A stretch of DNA of 64,000 bases from Citrifermentans bremense R1 (GTDB lineage: Bacteria > Desulfobacterota > Desulfuromonadia > Geobacterales > Geobacteraceae): assembly GCF_000426865.1 (NCBI RefSeq), contig NZ_AUGE01000001.1, positions 372,001-436,000 of the forward strand, written 5' to 3'. The notes beneath the pieces were generated by a model that was not told the origin of the DNA, did not search any database, and worked only from the letters and a program-made list of their open reading frames with translations. The first letter of the stretch is position 1, and each line of letters begins with the position of its first letter. Of this stretch, positions 7,820-16,382 are shown piece after piece. The position numbers and the translations under genes were made by a program.

Positions 7820-8530
7820 ATGAAGGCGGATTTTTACAGGGGCGCCAGCGCCAACATCCCGATAGCGGCTAGCGTCGCGGCTTACGGCAGCGTACTGGGG
7901 ATGCTCGCCGCGCAAAAAGGACTTTCCTGGCTCGATCTCCTGTTGATGAACTCGGCGGTTTTCGCCGGTTCGGCGCAGTTCGTCATGGTGGACATGTGGT
8001 CTAAGCACCTGCCGGTGATCGAGATGGCTTTTGCCGTCCTGGTGATAAACCTGCGCTACCTGCTGGTGGGGGCTTCGCTGGGGCCGCTTTTTAGCGGGCG
8101 GAGCCTTCTGTGCAAGGTCTTTTTGATGCATCTTGTCGCCGACGAGAACTGGGCCGTCACCATGGCCGAACAGCGCAAGGGAACGGCAAGCGTCAGGTTT
8201 CTCTTCGGCGGCGGCGTGATGGTCTTTCTCTGCTGGTGCAGCGGAACGCTGGCGGGGCTTATGGGGGGAGGGCTCGTCTCCCATCCGGAATACTACGCGC
8301 TCGATTTTGCCTTTACCGCCATATTCACCGCGCTTGCAGTAGGCCTCTTCCAAGGGAAAAAGGACATCCCCCCCTGGCTCGCGGCCGGCGCCCTGGCGCT
8401 TATCGCGCACCATTTCCTGCCCGGGAAGTGGTATATCGTCATCGGAGGGGTGGGAGGCGCCATAACAGCGATGCTGGCAGCGCCTAAGACACCGGCCTCG
8501 AAGGAGGGCGAGCATGTTCCCGCAAGTTGA
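7820..8530 (+). CDS. azlC: AzlC-family branched-chain amino acid exporter, large subunit
   Basis: A 236-residue inner-membrane protein with about six membrane segments. It has the AzlC-type N terminus (G(A)SANIPIAASVAAYGSVLGMLA) and the 'MNSAVFAGSAQFVMVD' motif. With AzlD it forms a two-component exporter of branched-chain amino acids and analogues. The ATG is preceded by GGGAG. The azlD start lies inside its last 17 bp, so the pair is translationally coupled. No Lrp-type regulator gene is adjacent. Confidence 0.93.
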   Translation: MKADFYRGASANIPIAASVAAYGSVLGMLAAQKGLSWLDLLLMNSAVFAGSAQFVMVDMWSKHLPVIEMAFAVLVINLRYLLVGASLGPLFSGRSLLCKVFLMHLVADENWAVTMAEQRKGTASVRFLFGGGVMVFLCWCSGTLAGLMGGGLVSHPEYYALDFAFTAIFTALAVGLFQGKKDIPPWLAAGALALIAHHFLPGKWYIVIGGVGGAITAMLAAPKTPASKEGEHVPAS

Positions 8531-8825
8531 CACCCAGGCGGTGCTGGCGATAACACTGGCCGCGCTGGTCACCTACTCCTTGCGCCTGGGTGGGCTGCTT
8601 CTTTCCGCGCGCTTTCCGCGGACCGGGCGCTTTCGCCAGGGGATGGACGCCTTGCCGGGGTCGCTTTTGTTCGCGCTGGTAATTCCCTCGATCGTGGCAG
8701 AAGGGGCATGGGGGGTAGTTGCCGCAGGGTTGACGGCTGTCGTCATGCTGCGGACACGCAACACGCTTTTGGCCATGGTGCTGGGAATGGCGGTGATCTT
8801 CGCCGCCCGCAGACTCACGGTGTGA
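8514..8825 (+). CDS. azlD: AzlD-family branched-chain amino acid exporter, small subunit
   Basis: A 103-residue protein with about four membrane segments. It has the AzlD features 'TYSLRLGGLLL' and 'LPGSLLFALVIPSIV...GAWGVVAAGLTAVVMLRTRN'. It is the obligate small partner of AzlC, with which it overlaps by 17 bp. A strong AAGGAGGG precedes the ATG. A GC hairpin follows at 8860. Confidence 0.93.
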   Translation: MFPQVDTQAVLAITLAALVTYSLRLGGLLLSARFPRTGRFRQGMDALPGSLLFALVIPSIVAEGAWGVVAAGLTAVVMLRTRNTLLAMVLGMAVIFAARRLTV

Positions 8826-8859
8826 AGAACGGGTGAAAGCTGAAGCGTGAAACAAAAAA

Positions 8860-8885
8860 GGGGGCTGCTTTTCTCGGCAGCCCCC
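8860..8885. terminator. bidirectional terminator after azlD
   Basis: A 9-bp stem GGGGGCTGC/GCAGCCCCC has an 8-nt loop. It is flanked by A-run on the left and partial T content on the right, and lies between convergent azlD and the YtxH gene. Confidence 0.75.
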
Positions 8886-8936
8886 CTTCCCTTTCGCGAA
8901 CCGCTACCCTTGCGGTCAGCGTATGGCCTTTGACGG

Positions 8937-9209
8937 TTAGTGGTAGAGCTCCTCTTTGGCCTCTGAGAATTCGGCAGCTTTTTCCTCGGCGAACTCACGC
9001 CCTCTTTGCATTTTCTGGCTGAACTTCTCCTGTGCCTCGGCGGTCATCCCTTTCATCTTAGCGATGGCGTCACCGGTCACATCGGATACTTTCTCGCGCA
9101 TTTCGTGCCCGGTTTTGGGGGCGTAAAGAAGTGCAAGCCCTGCTCCCACCAACGCCCCGGCTGAAAAGCTAACCACCTCGGCCGTCGTGCTCGTATGATG
9201 CCTTCTCAT
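8937..9209 (-). CDS. YtxH-domain small envelope protein
   Basis: A 90-residue protein. A Gly/Ala membrane segment (about residues 11-29) ends in the YtxH signature LLYAPKTGHEMREKV. An amphipathic, probably coiled-coil C terminus follows, rich in Glu, Lys and Ala. YtxH-type proteins are stress-associated membrane proteins of unknown molecular role. It is the last of three minus-strand genes with the DUF3618 and holin-family proteins, 50 bp after the former. A second YtxH protein lies at 37900. Confidence 0.8.
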   Translation of the reverse strand: MRRHHTSTTAEVVSFSAGALVGAGLALLYAPKTGHEMREKVSDVTGDAIAKMKGMTAEAQEKFSQKMQRGREFAEEKAAEFSEAKEELYH

Positions 9210-9259
9210 GGCTACCTCCCCGGCGACTTCTCTTCGCCGATTTGTCTGCTACCCGCTCG

Positions 9260-9847
9260 TTAAATCCTGTGCCCTCTGTGGCTGTACCAGCTTGTGCCCA
9301 AAGCCGCGCCTATGGCGTTGGCCAAGCTGCGCCACGCCTGCTTCCTGCCCGGGTGGGTCGTGCCGCTTTTCTTCGAGTCCCGGGCACCGCTTAAAAACGC
9401 CTTTGCCGCAGTGGCCGCCAGTGCGACCCCGCCTACCGGACGTGCCTGCTGCCGAATGATACCTCTTTTTGCCAGCGCCCTGCGCAACAGTATGCCGAGC
9501 GCGCTCATCCCCAGCGCCGTTGCGGCGCTGCCGGTGCTCTCAACGGCCAACTGCTTCGCCTGCTCTTTTTTGTGCCCCTTGCTGCTCCTTCTCATCATGA
9601 CCACTGCTGCTGTCGCACCTAACAGCGACAGCTGAAGCGGCCTTTGCTGCACCACTTCCATCACCTTGGCCACGCCCCTCCAGGCGAGCCCTTTCGCCTT
9701 GCGTACCCCCTCCCGGCGCAGGTGACTTGGCGAGAGCCTCTGCTCTATGGTTTGCACGGTTTCGGTTATATCGCTTTCCGTATGTCTGATCTGCTCCCGA
9801 AGCTTGTCCGCCGATGACTGCTCGTTGATTTTAATGTTTTCGCCCAT
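9260..9847 (-). CDS. DUF3618-type membrane protein
   Basis: A 195-residue protein. The N-terminal segment (SADKLREQIRHTESDITETVQTIEQRLSP) is the DUF3618 pattern: one D/E-rich helix with 'R..IE.TR..I..T...I..RLSP'. A basic stretch and one or two short hydrophobic segments (about residues 72-88 and 108-122) follow. In proteobacteria this family sits beside YtxH and holin-superfamily-III proteins, as here. The start overlaps the upstream gene by 82 bp but has its own AAGGAGA ribosome-binding site. Function unknown. Confidence 0.75.
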   Translation of the reverse strand: MGENIKINEQSSADKLREQIRHTESDITETVQTIEQRLSPSHLRREGVRKAKGLAWRGVAKVMEVVQQRPLQLSLLGATAAVVMMRRSSKGHKKEQAKQLAVESTGSAATALGMSALGILLRRALAKRGIIRQQARPVGGVALAATAAKAFLSGARDSKKSGTTHPGRKQAWRSLANAIGAALGTSWYSHRGHRI

Positions 9848-10212
9848 TGTGCCGTCTCCTTCACGCTTTCCGCCGTCTGTTCAGGCTTCACCTTCATGTG
9901 CGCCAGATCCTTTTGCCCCTGGAGCACCAGCGCTATCCCCGCCCCGATGCAGACAAAAGCGACCAGCAGCGCAGCGCCCCAGGCAGGCATTACCGTCGCC
10001 AGCCCCAGCACGATCGCCGCCAGCAACACCAGCAACCCCGAGTACAGTAAAACACCGCCTACGCCTATTGCGGCTGCGTCTTTTGCAGCATGGAGCGCTT
10101 TCCCCTTCATCTCCACGCTGAAAAGCTCCATCTCCTGCCTGAACAGCATGCGCACTTCCTGCGTCAACTCAGAAACCAGTTCGCCTATCGATTTCTCACC
10201 CTTTTCTGGCAT
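9766..10212 (-). CDS. phage-holin-family (DUF1469) membrane protein
   Basis: A 148-residue protein. The N-terminal amphipathic helix (SIGELVSELTQEVRMLFRQEMELFSVEMKGK) is followed by two membrane segments (about residues 46-72 and 78-98), which is the holin-superfamily-III/DUF1469 layout. Despite the name these are chromosomal housekeeping-type proteins, not phage genes. It is the first gene of the cluster with DUF3618 and YtxH. Its last 27 codons, a Ser/Arg-rich tail, run over the start of the next gene, an unusually long overlap. The ribosome-binding site is AAAGGAGG. Confidence 0.8.
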   Translation of the reverse strand: MPEKGEKSIGELVSELTQEVRMLFRQEMELFSVEMKGKALHAAKDAAAIGVGGVLLYSGLLVLLAAIVLGLATVMPAWGAALLVAFVCIGAGIALVLQGQKDLAHMKVKPEQTAESVKETAQWAKTLKSTSSHRRTSFGSRSDIRKAI

Positions 10213-10479
10213 GGCTGCCTCCTTTTGTCACCTAGAGCAGGCCAGCAACAACCGCGTTATTTCTTTGCACAGTTTAATGTTAGGAGTTTTCACCGGGCAT
10301 TGCAAGGCTTGTATTGAGAGAGCGATCGATGCCGGCTTCGAGGCCGGTTTGTCCCAGCCGTATTTGATGCTACTATCACAGTTGTTCCTGCGAACCGGCA
10401 TCTGTGCACATCCACTCAACTTTTTACGCCATCTGCCGATTAAGACAGCACTGCCTTGCAATTGCCACTGGAGGAAAGA

Positions 10480-13026
10480 GTGCCACAGAGAACTCCAGAT
10501 CCAAAAACCGGCAGCGACTTCCGAAGCAAGTCGCGCTCGCTAGGCCTGTGGCTGAGCCCTTTATTGATGCTGGGTGCCTTGCTGCTGGTGTTCGCGGTCA
10601 TCATCTGGTTCATCGAAGGGAACAACCGGAAGAGCAGGCAGAGCGACCTGAGTTCCAGGGCGAAAACCATTGGCGGAACGGTGCAACTCACCCTGGACGG
10701 GAACGAGAGCTACCTGGGCATGCTCGCCCTGGAGCAGGCCGCAGGGAAACTGGACCGGCCCCTGTTCCAACAGCGGGCCAGCCGCTACATCCACGAACAC
10801 CCGGAACTGATCAACATCACCTGGGTGGACGCCGGCATGTTCATCCGCGACGTGGCGCCTTTGGCCCAGAACCGCCAGATACTGGGGCTGCATGTGGACT
10901 TGCCGGAGCCCAAGCGCGCCTCCCGCCTCGCCAGGGACCTGCGCCTGCCGGTCTACACCAGCCCCTTCCAGGCCATACAGGGAGTGACCTCCTTCGAAGT
11001 ATGGGTTCCCGTCTACCGGGACGACACCTTTTTGGGCCTGTTCGCCGGGGTCTACTCCTGCGAAAAGCTGCTGCAACAGCTGGTCTTGCAGATCCGTCCG
11101 AACTTATACCACCTGAGCCTGGTCGACAGGTACGACTCGGTGCTTGCATCCTACCCCGCCCAAGGGGCCCTGGACAAAAACCTGTCCAAGGAGGTGCTCA
11201 TTACCCCCGAGGACAGCGGCGTCATGCTGCGCATCGAGCGGTATGAGACCGGCTCCGAGTGGCGCCTCCTGATTTTGAAGTTACTCTCGCTGGCGCTGGT
11301 CCCAGGGCTGGGCTATACCCTGTGGAACTTGAAGCGCGAGATCGACGAGCGCAGGCGGGTCGAGGAGGCGCTCAAAGAGCAGGCGATGACGCTGGAGCAG
11401 GAGGTCAGGGAGCGCAAGGCCGCGCAGGAGCATCTGCAGGACCAGGCGGTCCTTCTGGAGGAGCAGATCGACGAACGCTGGCAGGCGGAAGAGGCGCTTA
11501 GGGCAAGCGAAGAAAGACTGCGCCTCTTGCTCGATTCAGCGGGAGAGGCGATCTACGGCATAGACCTGGATGGAAACTGCACCTTCTGCAACAAAGCCTG
11601 CCTCAGGATGCTGGGAGCCCACTCCCCGGAGCAGTACCTGGGACGCAACATGCACGAGATCATCCACCACTCCTACCCGGACGGCACCCCGATGCCCCGA
11701 AAGGAGTGCATGGTGCACCAGACCTTGCGGGAGGAGCAGGGATGCCACGTGAACGACGAGGTTTTCTGGCGCGGGGACGGCAGCAGCTTTCCGGTCGAGT
11801 ATTGGTCCCATCCCCAGGTGAAGGGGGGGAAGGTGGTGGGCGCAGTCGTCGCCTTCATCGACATCACGGAGCGCAAGCGCCTGGAGGAACAGTATCGCCA
11901 GTCGCAGAAGATGGAATCGGTGGGGCGGCTGGCCGGGGGGGTGGCGCACGACTTCAACAACATGCTGAGCGTCATCCTGGGAGCCGCGGAATTGAGCAGA
12001 CGCAAGCTGGAGGAAGGCGAGCCGATAGACGCCTACCTGGAGGTGATCACCAACGCCGCCAAGCGCTCCAGCGAAATCACCCGGCAGCTCCTCGCCTTCT
12101 CGCGCAAGGAAGTGGTCTCGCCCCGTCCGCTGGACCTGAACCAGCTGATCCGGGAGTCCAACAAGATCCTGGCCAGGCTGATCAGCGAAGACATAGAACT
12201 CTCTTTCAGTCCCGACCCGGCGCTTTGGACCGTATCCATCGACCCTTCCCAGGTGGACCAGATCCTGATGAACCTGGCGGTGAACGCCCGCGACGCCATG
12301 CCCAACGGCGGCAGGCTCAGCATAGAGACCAGGAACCTACTCCTGACCGGCGATTGCAGCCACGTCCACCCCGACGCGCATCCGGGCGATTACGTGCAGC
12401 TGACGGTGAGCGACACCGGGCAGGGGATGGACAAGGCGACCGTCGAGCACATCTTCGAGCCTTTTTTCACCACCAAGGAACTGGGCAAAGGGACGGGGCT
12501 CGGGCTTGCCACCGTCTACGGCATCGTCACCCAGAACAGGGGTTTCATCAACGTGTACAGCGAACCGGGCCAGGGAACCGTGTTCAGGATCAACCTGCCG
12601 CGACTGGCGGACCAGGCCGATGGGGCTTCCGGCCAGGAGCAGGCGGCGCCGGCGCTGTCGGGAACGGTACTGCTCGTCGAGGACGAGGAGATGCTGCTCT
12701 GGCTGGCGACGAAGCTTTTGGAGGAGCTGGGGTTCAGCGTGATCCAGGCGCCGGGCCCCCGTGAGGCGATCGCGATCTGCGAGGACCCGGGACTGAACCT
12801 CGACCTCATCCTGACCGACGTGGTGATGCCGGAGATGAACGGCAACGAGATGGTGGCCAAGATCAAGCAGACCCGCCCCGACCAGAAGGTGCTCTTCATG
12901 TCCGGTTACACTTCTGACGACGTGGTGCAGCGCGGCATCCTGGAACAGGGGATGCAGTACATCCAAAAACCGCTGGACCTTCGCAACCTGGGAGAGAAAA
13001 TCGGACAGATACTGGCGGGAAACTGA
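10480..13026 (+). CDS. hybrid sensor histidine kinase with C-terminal receiver
   Basis: An 848-residue membrane sensor. Order: membrane segment about 23-46, periplasmic CHASE/PDC-like sensor 47-262, membrane segment about 265-283, coiled coil 288-345, PAS domain about 345-465, HisKA with phospho-acceptor His490 (GGVAHDFNNML), HATPase (DTGQGMD, GTGLGLATVYGI) and a receiver with Asp780 (DLILTDVVMPEMNG) and the conserved KP near the end. The GTG at 10480 has GGAGG 5 nt upstream, so I prefer it to the TTG at 10456. The cheD gene follows after 41 bp, hinting at chemotaxis or signalling, but no CheA/CheW is nearby. The signal is unknown. Confidence 0.9.
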   Translation: MPQRTPDPKTGSDFRSKSRSLGLWLSPLLMLGALLLVFAVIIWFIEGNNRKSRQSDLSSRAKTIGGTVQLTLDGNESYLGMLALEQAAGKLDRPLFQQRASRYIHEHPELINITWVDAGMFIRDVAPLAQNRQILGLHVDLPEPKRASRLARDLRLPVYTSPFQAIQGVTSFEVWVPVYRDDTFLGLFAGVYSCEKLLQQLVLQIRPNLYHLSLVDRYDSVLASYPAQGALDKNLSKEVLITPEDSGVMLRIERYETGSEWRLLILKLLSLALVPGLGYTLWNLKREIDERRRVEEALKEQAMTLEQEVRERKAAQEHLQDQAVLLEEQIDERWQAEEALRASEERLRLLLDSAGEAIYGIDLDGNCTFCNKACLRMLGAHSPEQYLGRNMHEIIHHSYPDGTPMPRKECMVHQTLREEQGCHVNDEVFWRGDGSSFPVEYWSHPQVKGGKVVGAVVAFIDITERKRLEEQYRQSQKMESVGRLAGGVAHDFNNMLSVILGAAELSRRKLEEGEPIDAYLEVITNAAKRSSEITRQLLAFSRKEVVSPRPLDLNQLIRESNKILARLISEDIELSFSPDPALWTVSIDPSQVDQILMNLAVNARDAMPNGGRLSIETRNLLLTGDCSHVHPDAHPGDYVQLTVSDTGQGMDKATVEHIFEPFFTTKELGKGTGLGLATVYGIVTQNRGFINVYSEPGQGTVFRINLPRLADQADGASGQEQAAPALSGTVLLVEDEEMLLWLATKLLEELGFSVIQAPGPREAIAICEDPGLNLDLILTDVVMPEMNGNEMVAKIKQTRPDQKVLFMSGYTSDDVVQRGILEQGMQYIQKPLDLRNLGEKIGQILAGN

Positions 13027-13067
13027 GACGGGATGGCAGCTACGACTACAGGGACGGAAAGGGGCGG

Positions 13068-13673
13068 GTGCCGATCGTGAAGATTGAAGAGTATCAAAAA
13101 GGGGAGCGGGTGACCATCTCCCCTGGCGAGTATTACGTGACGGCAAAGCCGGGGGTGATCTCCACTTTGCTCGGCTCCTGCATCGCCGTCTGCCTCTACG
13201 ACCGCGGGCGGCGCCTGATCGGGATGAACCACTTCATGCTGAGCAACCCCCGCTACTCCAGGGATCTGCCGTTGAACACCACGGAGGCGGGGCGCTATGG
13301 GATCCACGCCATGGACCTGCTGATCAACGCCATGATGAAGAAAGGCACCTGCCGCCACGAGCTACGGGCCAAGGTCTTCGGCGGCGCCACCATCATAAAC
13401 CCGGATTCGCCCCACGACAACTTCTTCTGCGTGGGACAGGTGAACTGCAGGTTCATCCTGCAGTACCTGGAGAAGGAGGCGATACCGGTCGACGCCATGG
13501 ACCTGGGGGGGAATTTCGGGCGGGTGATCCACTTCTCCAACGGGGATTTCGCGGTGCACCGCAGGAAGGTGGATTCGCTTCGCAGCGACAAGCTGGCCAA
13601 GCGCGACCGGTACTGCTGGCAAACGGCGATCGAGCAGCAGCAATCCGCCCTCACCGAGATCGACCTCTGGTAA
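13068..13673 (+). CDS. cheD: CheD, chemoreceptor glutamine deamidase
   Basis: A 201-residue protein. It has the CheD catalytic Cys38 in LLGSCIAVCLYD and His55 in GMNHFML, with Thr33 nearby, and the conserved GGATI and 'DLGGNFGR...FSNGDF' segments. CheD deamidates Gln residues of methyl-accepting chemotaxis proteins and can interact with CheC. Length is at the upper end for the family because of a C-terminal tail of about 30 residues. A GTG start follows a GGGG-type ribosome-binding site. It lies 41 bp after the hybrid kinase; no other che gene is in the window. Confidence 0.93.
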   Translation: MPIVKIEEYQKGERVTISPGEYYVTAKPGVISTLLGSCIAVCLYDRGRRLIGMNHFMLSNPRYSRDLPLNTTEAGRYGIHAMDLLINAMMKKGTCRHELRAKVFGGATIINPDSPHDNFFCVGQVNCRFILQYLEKEAIPVDAMDLGGNFGRVIHFSNGDFAVHRRKVDSLRSDKLAKRDRYCWQTAIEQQQSALTEIDLW

Positions 13674-14376
13674 TGGTACGCTCCCCGGCAGCTGCGCTAG
13701 TTCAGATGCAGCAGCCGGCAGCGCTGCAGATCCTCCCGGCATCCGGGACCCTCAAGTCAGCACGTTGAATGCTCCGTCCTCCCCATCTCGCCGCAAGGCC
13801 TCAGCGCCTTGAGCGCCTCTTGCTAGCCGCCTTCCTGCACGGCCACCACAACATTTCACCCCATGGCTTCCTGCTACGGACGGCGCGGCAAAAAGATGTG
13901 CAATCTTGCTGCACGATTCCCTGCAGATGCAATTTGAGCGCGTTACGGCAAGATGCTGCCGACAGCTTGTTGGCAACGGCAAACCTGCACAATAAATAAG
14001 CAAAACGGTAAAAATCCATGACCCATGGTGAGATATGGCCGACCAGACAAAAGTTATCCACACCGTTATCCACCAAATTGTGTATAGCGAAGCCGCGGTG
14101 AGCTTGGCGCTAGGTTCCAGCCTGGAAACTTTATACACTTTCCTGCCGTTTTTTGACGTAACGCCATACCATTGACGATAATTAACTTTATCGCGCTAAT
14201 GTGAATGACGAACAGCGCCGGGAAGATACCTTCAAGGGCGCCTTTGGACAAAAGTGCCAGCGGGAAAGCATAGTTGAGGGGGAGGGAAAGCATGGTAGCA
14301 TTTCCGTCTATTAGGCCGAACCAATCATTTCTAATGGAGGCGTGCGCTTCAGTGCCGCGCGCGAGGGGATACGAGC
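13674..14376. other. 703-bp intergenic region containing DnaA-box-like cluster
   Basis: No gene-like frame with a ribosome-binding site was found. The right half turns AT-rich around 13985-14060. It holds the DnaA-box-like sites listed separately at 14054-14139. Nothing else was recognised. Confidence 0.5.
14054..14139 (+). promoter_or_regulatory. cluster of DnaA-box-like 9-mers
   Basis: A consensus DnaA box TTATCCACA lies at 14054-14062. TTATCCACC follows at 14066-14074, only 3 bp later. An inverted CTATACACA lies at 14079-14087 on the minus strand, and TTATACACT at 14131-14139. One perfect and three near-consensus boxes in 86 bp of AT-rich DNA suggest a DnaA-binding regulatory or titration site. 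No dnaA, dnaN or gidA gene is near, so oriC is unlikely. Confidence 0.5.
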
Positions 14377-15234
14377 ATGAGCTGGGAACGGATGAGCATA
14401 GAGGAATATGCGGCCTTCAAGCGAAATGGCGGCGACCGCGTGGTGAAGATCAAGGATACCTGGTGGGTTGAGGCGCGCCCCTTCTTTTTCAGGCCGCTCT
14501 TCCCGCTGAGCCGGGTAATTCCCGGGGTGGCCAACTATCCGGTGCAGTCACTGGTGGGGGGGGTGCTGCATCTGGTCCCGGAGCAAGTGCCGTCGAACAG
14601 CAACATGAACCTCTTTCTCTACCAGGACATCGCCGGCTACGCACTGGAGGGGATGGACAAGAAGTCGAGGTGGGTGGTGCGCAAGTCGATGGAGTCCTTC
14701 CATGCCGAGCGCTTGACCGACGTCGAACTCTTCATCGCTCAGGCGTACCCGGTCTACCGCTCTTTCTATGAGCGGACCAAGTACTTCTACAAGAGCGAGC
14801 GGACCGCCGAGAGGTTTTTCGCGCAGTGGGCACGGACGATCTTCAGCAATCCGAAGGTAAAGGTGACCGGAGCGTACCGGCAGGAGAAGCTCAGCGCCGT
14901 GGACATCTCCTACCAGGTCGAGGATCTCATCATCGAGGACGTCTTCTTCTCCGATTCCCTGAGCCAGCAGTTGAGGGTCACCGATTTCATGCTGCACGTC
15001 CTGAGGGAGCAGGCAAGCCGCAGCGACGCCCGCATGCTCTTCAGGGGATTCCCCAGCGGCAAGGAGAGCCTGGACCGCTCGAAGCTGATGAGGGGATGCC
15101 GGATGATGGCGCTGCCGGCGCACTGCAGGATAAACCCGCTGGCACTCTACCTGGGAAAAACCTTGATGAACGGCAGCTACCGGAAACTGGCGGCCATGAT
15201 CGCTGCGCCAGAGCAGGACGGGAAAGAGAATTAG
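14377..15234 (+). CDS. unassigned protein, possibly GNAT/FemAB-like acyltransferase fold
   Basis: A 285-residue soluble protein without signal peptide. It has many aromatic and basic residues. Segments such as FIAQAYPVYRSFYERT and GAYRQEKLSAVDISYQV remind me of the two-lobed GNAT/FemAB-like acyltransferases that use aminoacyl or peptidyl donors, but I cannot point to a diagnostic motif. The ATG at 14377 follows GAGGGGATACGAGC. It stands alone, 143 bp downstream of the start of the DnaA-like cluster's last box region and convergent with the transaldolase homologue. Function unknown. Confidence 0.6.
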   Translation: MSWERMSIEEYAAFKRNGGDRVVKIKDTWWVEARPFFFRPLFPLSRVIPGVANYPVQSLVGGVLHLVPEQVPSNSNMNLFLYQDIAGYALEGMDKKSRWVVRKSMESFHAERLTDVELFIAQAYPVYRSFYERTKYFYKSERTAERFFAQWARTIFSNPKVKVTGAYRQEKLSAVDISYQVEDLIIEDVFFSDSLSQQLRVTDFMLHVLREQASRSDARMLFRGFPSGKESLDRSKLMRGCRMMALPAHCRINPLALYLGKTLMNGSYRKLAAMIAAPEQDGKEN

Positions 15235-15248
15235 CAGTACGCGGCGAT

Positions 15249-16373
15249 TCAGCCGAGGACTGCGACCCGCTTGAGCTCGATGTTGCGCAAAAGGGAGTCG
15301 TAGGGGCGGGCAGAGCGCTCCACCCCCTCGGTCTCAAGGCGCCGGGCCAACTGGTTCAGATCGACCCCAAGGCCATGAAGCCTCTCCAGTGTGGTCAGAG
15401 CCTCCTGCACCCCCTCGTCCAGGCGCCCCGCCGGCCTTTTCCCGTGGTCCCGGTAGGCGGCGATGGCCTCCAGGGGCATGGCGTCGACGGTCCCTGGGCC
15501 CAACAGCCCTTCCGGCCTCCTCAGGCCGGCAGCGTCCCCCCCGGTCCCGGCACCGGCGAAAACCAGCCGCTGCTGCCTCGCCCCTTGCGCGGCAAGGGCC
15601 AGGTAGCGGCCGCCGGAATGGATCTCGCGGTTCACCTTGCGAAACACCTTCGCGCACGCTACTCCCACCTCACCCTTTAGCGCCGCAGCCATCCTCGCCT
15701 CGCCTCCATCCTTCTGCGCCAGCCTGGCAAGCAGCGGATCCACCATGGCATCGATGCGGCCGACGCTAAGGGTGGCCGCCGAGGCGACCCCAGCCAGGGG
15801 AAGCCCGCGGGCGGCGCGCTCCGAGAGCCCGTCCTGGTAGGCCTCAGCCGCGGCCAGATAGCGGGAGACGGCGAAAACCAGGGTCACGTTGACGTTGATC
15901 CCCTCCCGGACCAGCTGGCGCAAGGCGGCTACACCCTGGCAGGTGCCGGGGATCTCGACCAGGAGGTTAGGCCGGTCGACCAGCTCCCAAAGCCGCCTTG
16001 CCTGGGCGAGCATCGCGGCGCCGTCATGCGCCAGGTGCGGGGAAAGGGCAAGGCTTACAAAACCGTCCCTGCGGTCCAGCCGCAGGTACAGGGGATGCAG
16101 GAGGTCGGCGGCCAGCCGCACATCCTCGGTCAACAGCGTCTCGTAGATCCCTTGCGCATCCTGCCCCTGCCGCGCCAAGAGGGCGATGGCAGCGTCGTAG
16201 TCGCGGCTGGCGGCGATGCTCCGCTCAAGGTGGGCCGGGTTCGAGGTGACGCCGCTGACCCCGTCCTGGACCAGCGAGATCAGTGCCCCGGAGAGCAGCA
16301 TGGGACGGCTGATGCCGTCGAGCCAGACGCTCTGTCCGCACTGCACCAGGTTGCTAAGCGGCGTTTCTCTCAT
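15249..16373 (-). CDS. transaldolase homologue lacking catalytic residues
   Basis: A 374-residue protein alignable along its length to class I transaldolases: SVWLDG with Asp19, TSNPAHLE, INVNVTLVF and a C-terminal 'LGPGTVDAMPLEA' that matches the family's 'GPDTVNTMP'. Two catalytic residues are changed. The Schiff-base Lys segment (usually KIPAT/KIPGT) reads VEIPGT, Glu140 for Lys. The Glu segment (usually VS-x-E-V-x-P) reads VSLALSP, Ala109 for Glu. The WAST phosphate-site segment is also eroded (FAGAGT). It lies 9 bp after transketolase with a good AGGAG site, so it is expressed with it. Probably not a working transaldolase; a regulatory or scaffold role is speculation. Confidence 0.8.
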   Translation of the reverse strand: MRETPLSNLVQCGQSVWLDGISRPMLLSGALISLVQDGVSGVTSNPAHLERSIAASRDYDAAIALLARQGQDAQGIYETLLTEDVRLAADLLHPLYLRLDRRDGFVSLALSPHLAHDGAAMLAQARRLWELVDRPNLLVEIPGTCQGVAALRQLVREGINVNVTLVFAVSRYLAAAEAYQDGLSERAARGLPLAGVASAATLSVGRIDAMVDPLLARLAQKDGGEARMAAALKGEVGVACAKVFRKVNREIHSGGRYLALAAQGARQQRLVFAGAGTGGDAAGLRRPEGLLGPGTVDAMPLEAIAAYRDHGKRPAGRLDEGVQEALTTLERLHGLGVDLNQLARRLETEGVERSARPYDSLLRNIELKRVAVLG

Positions 16374-16382
16374 GTCTCGCTC

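Noticed and set aside
9766-10212. Prophage remnant, from the holin-like name
   Set aside because: DUF1469 proteins are chromosomal. No capsid, terminase, integrase or att site is near.
14054-14139. Chromosomal origin oriC
   Set aside because: No dnaA, dnaN, rpmH or gidA gene nearby and no clear DNA-unwinding element beside the boxes. Kept only as a DnaA-binding candidate.
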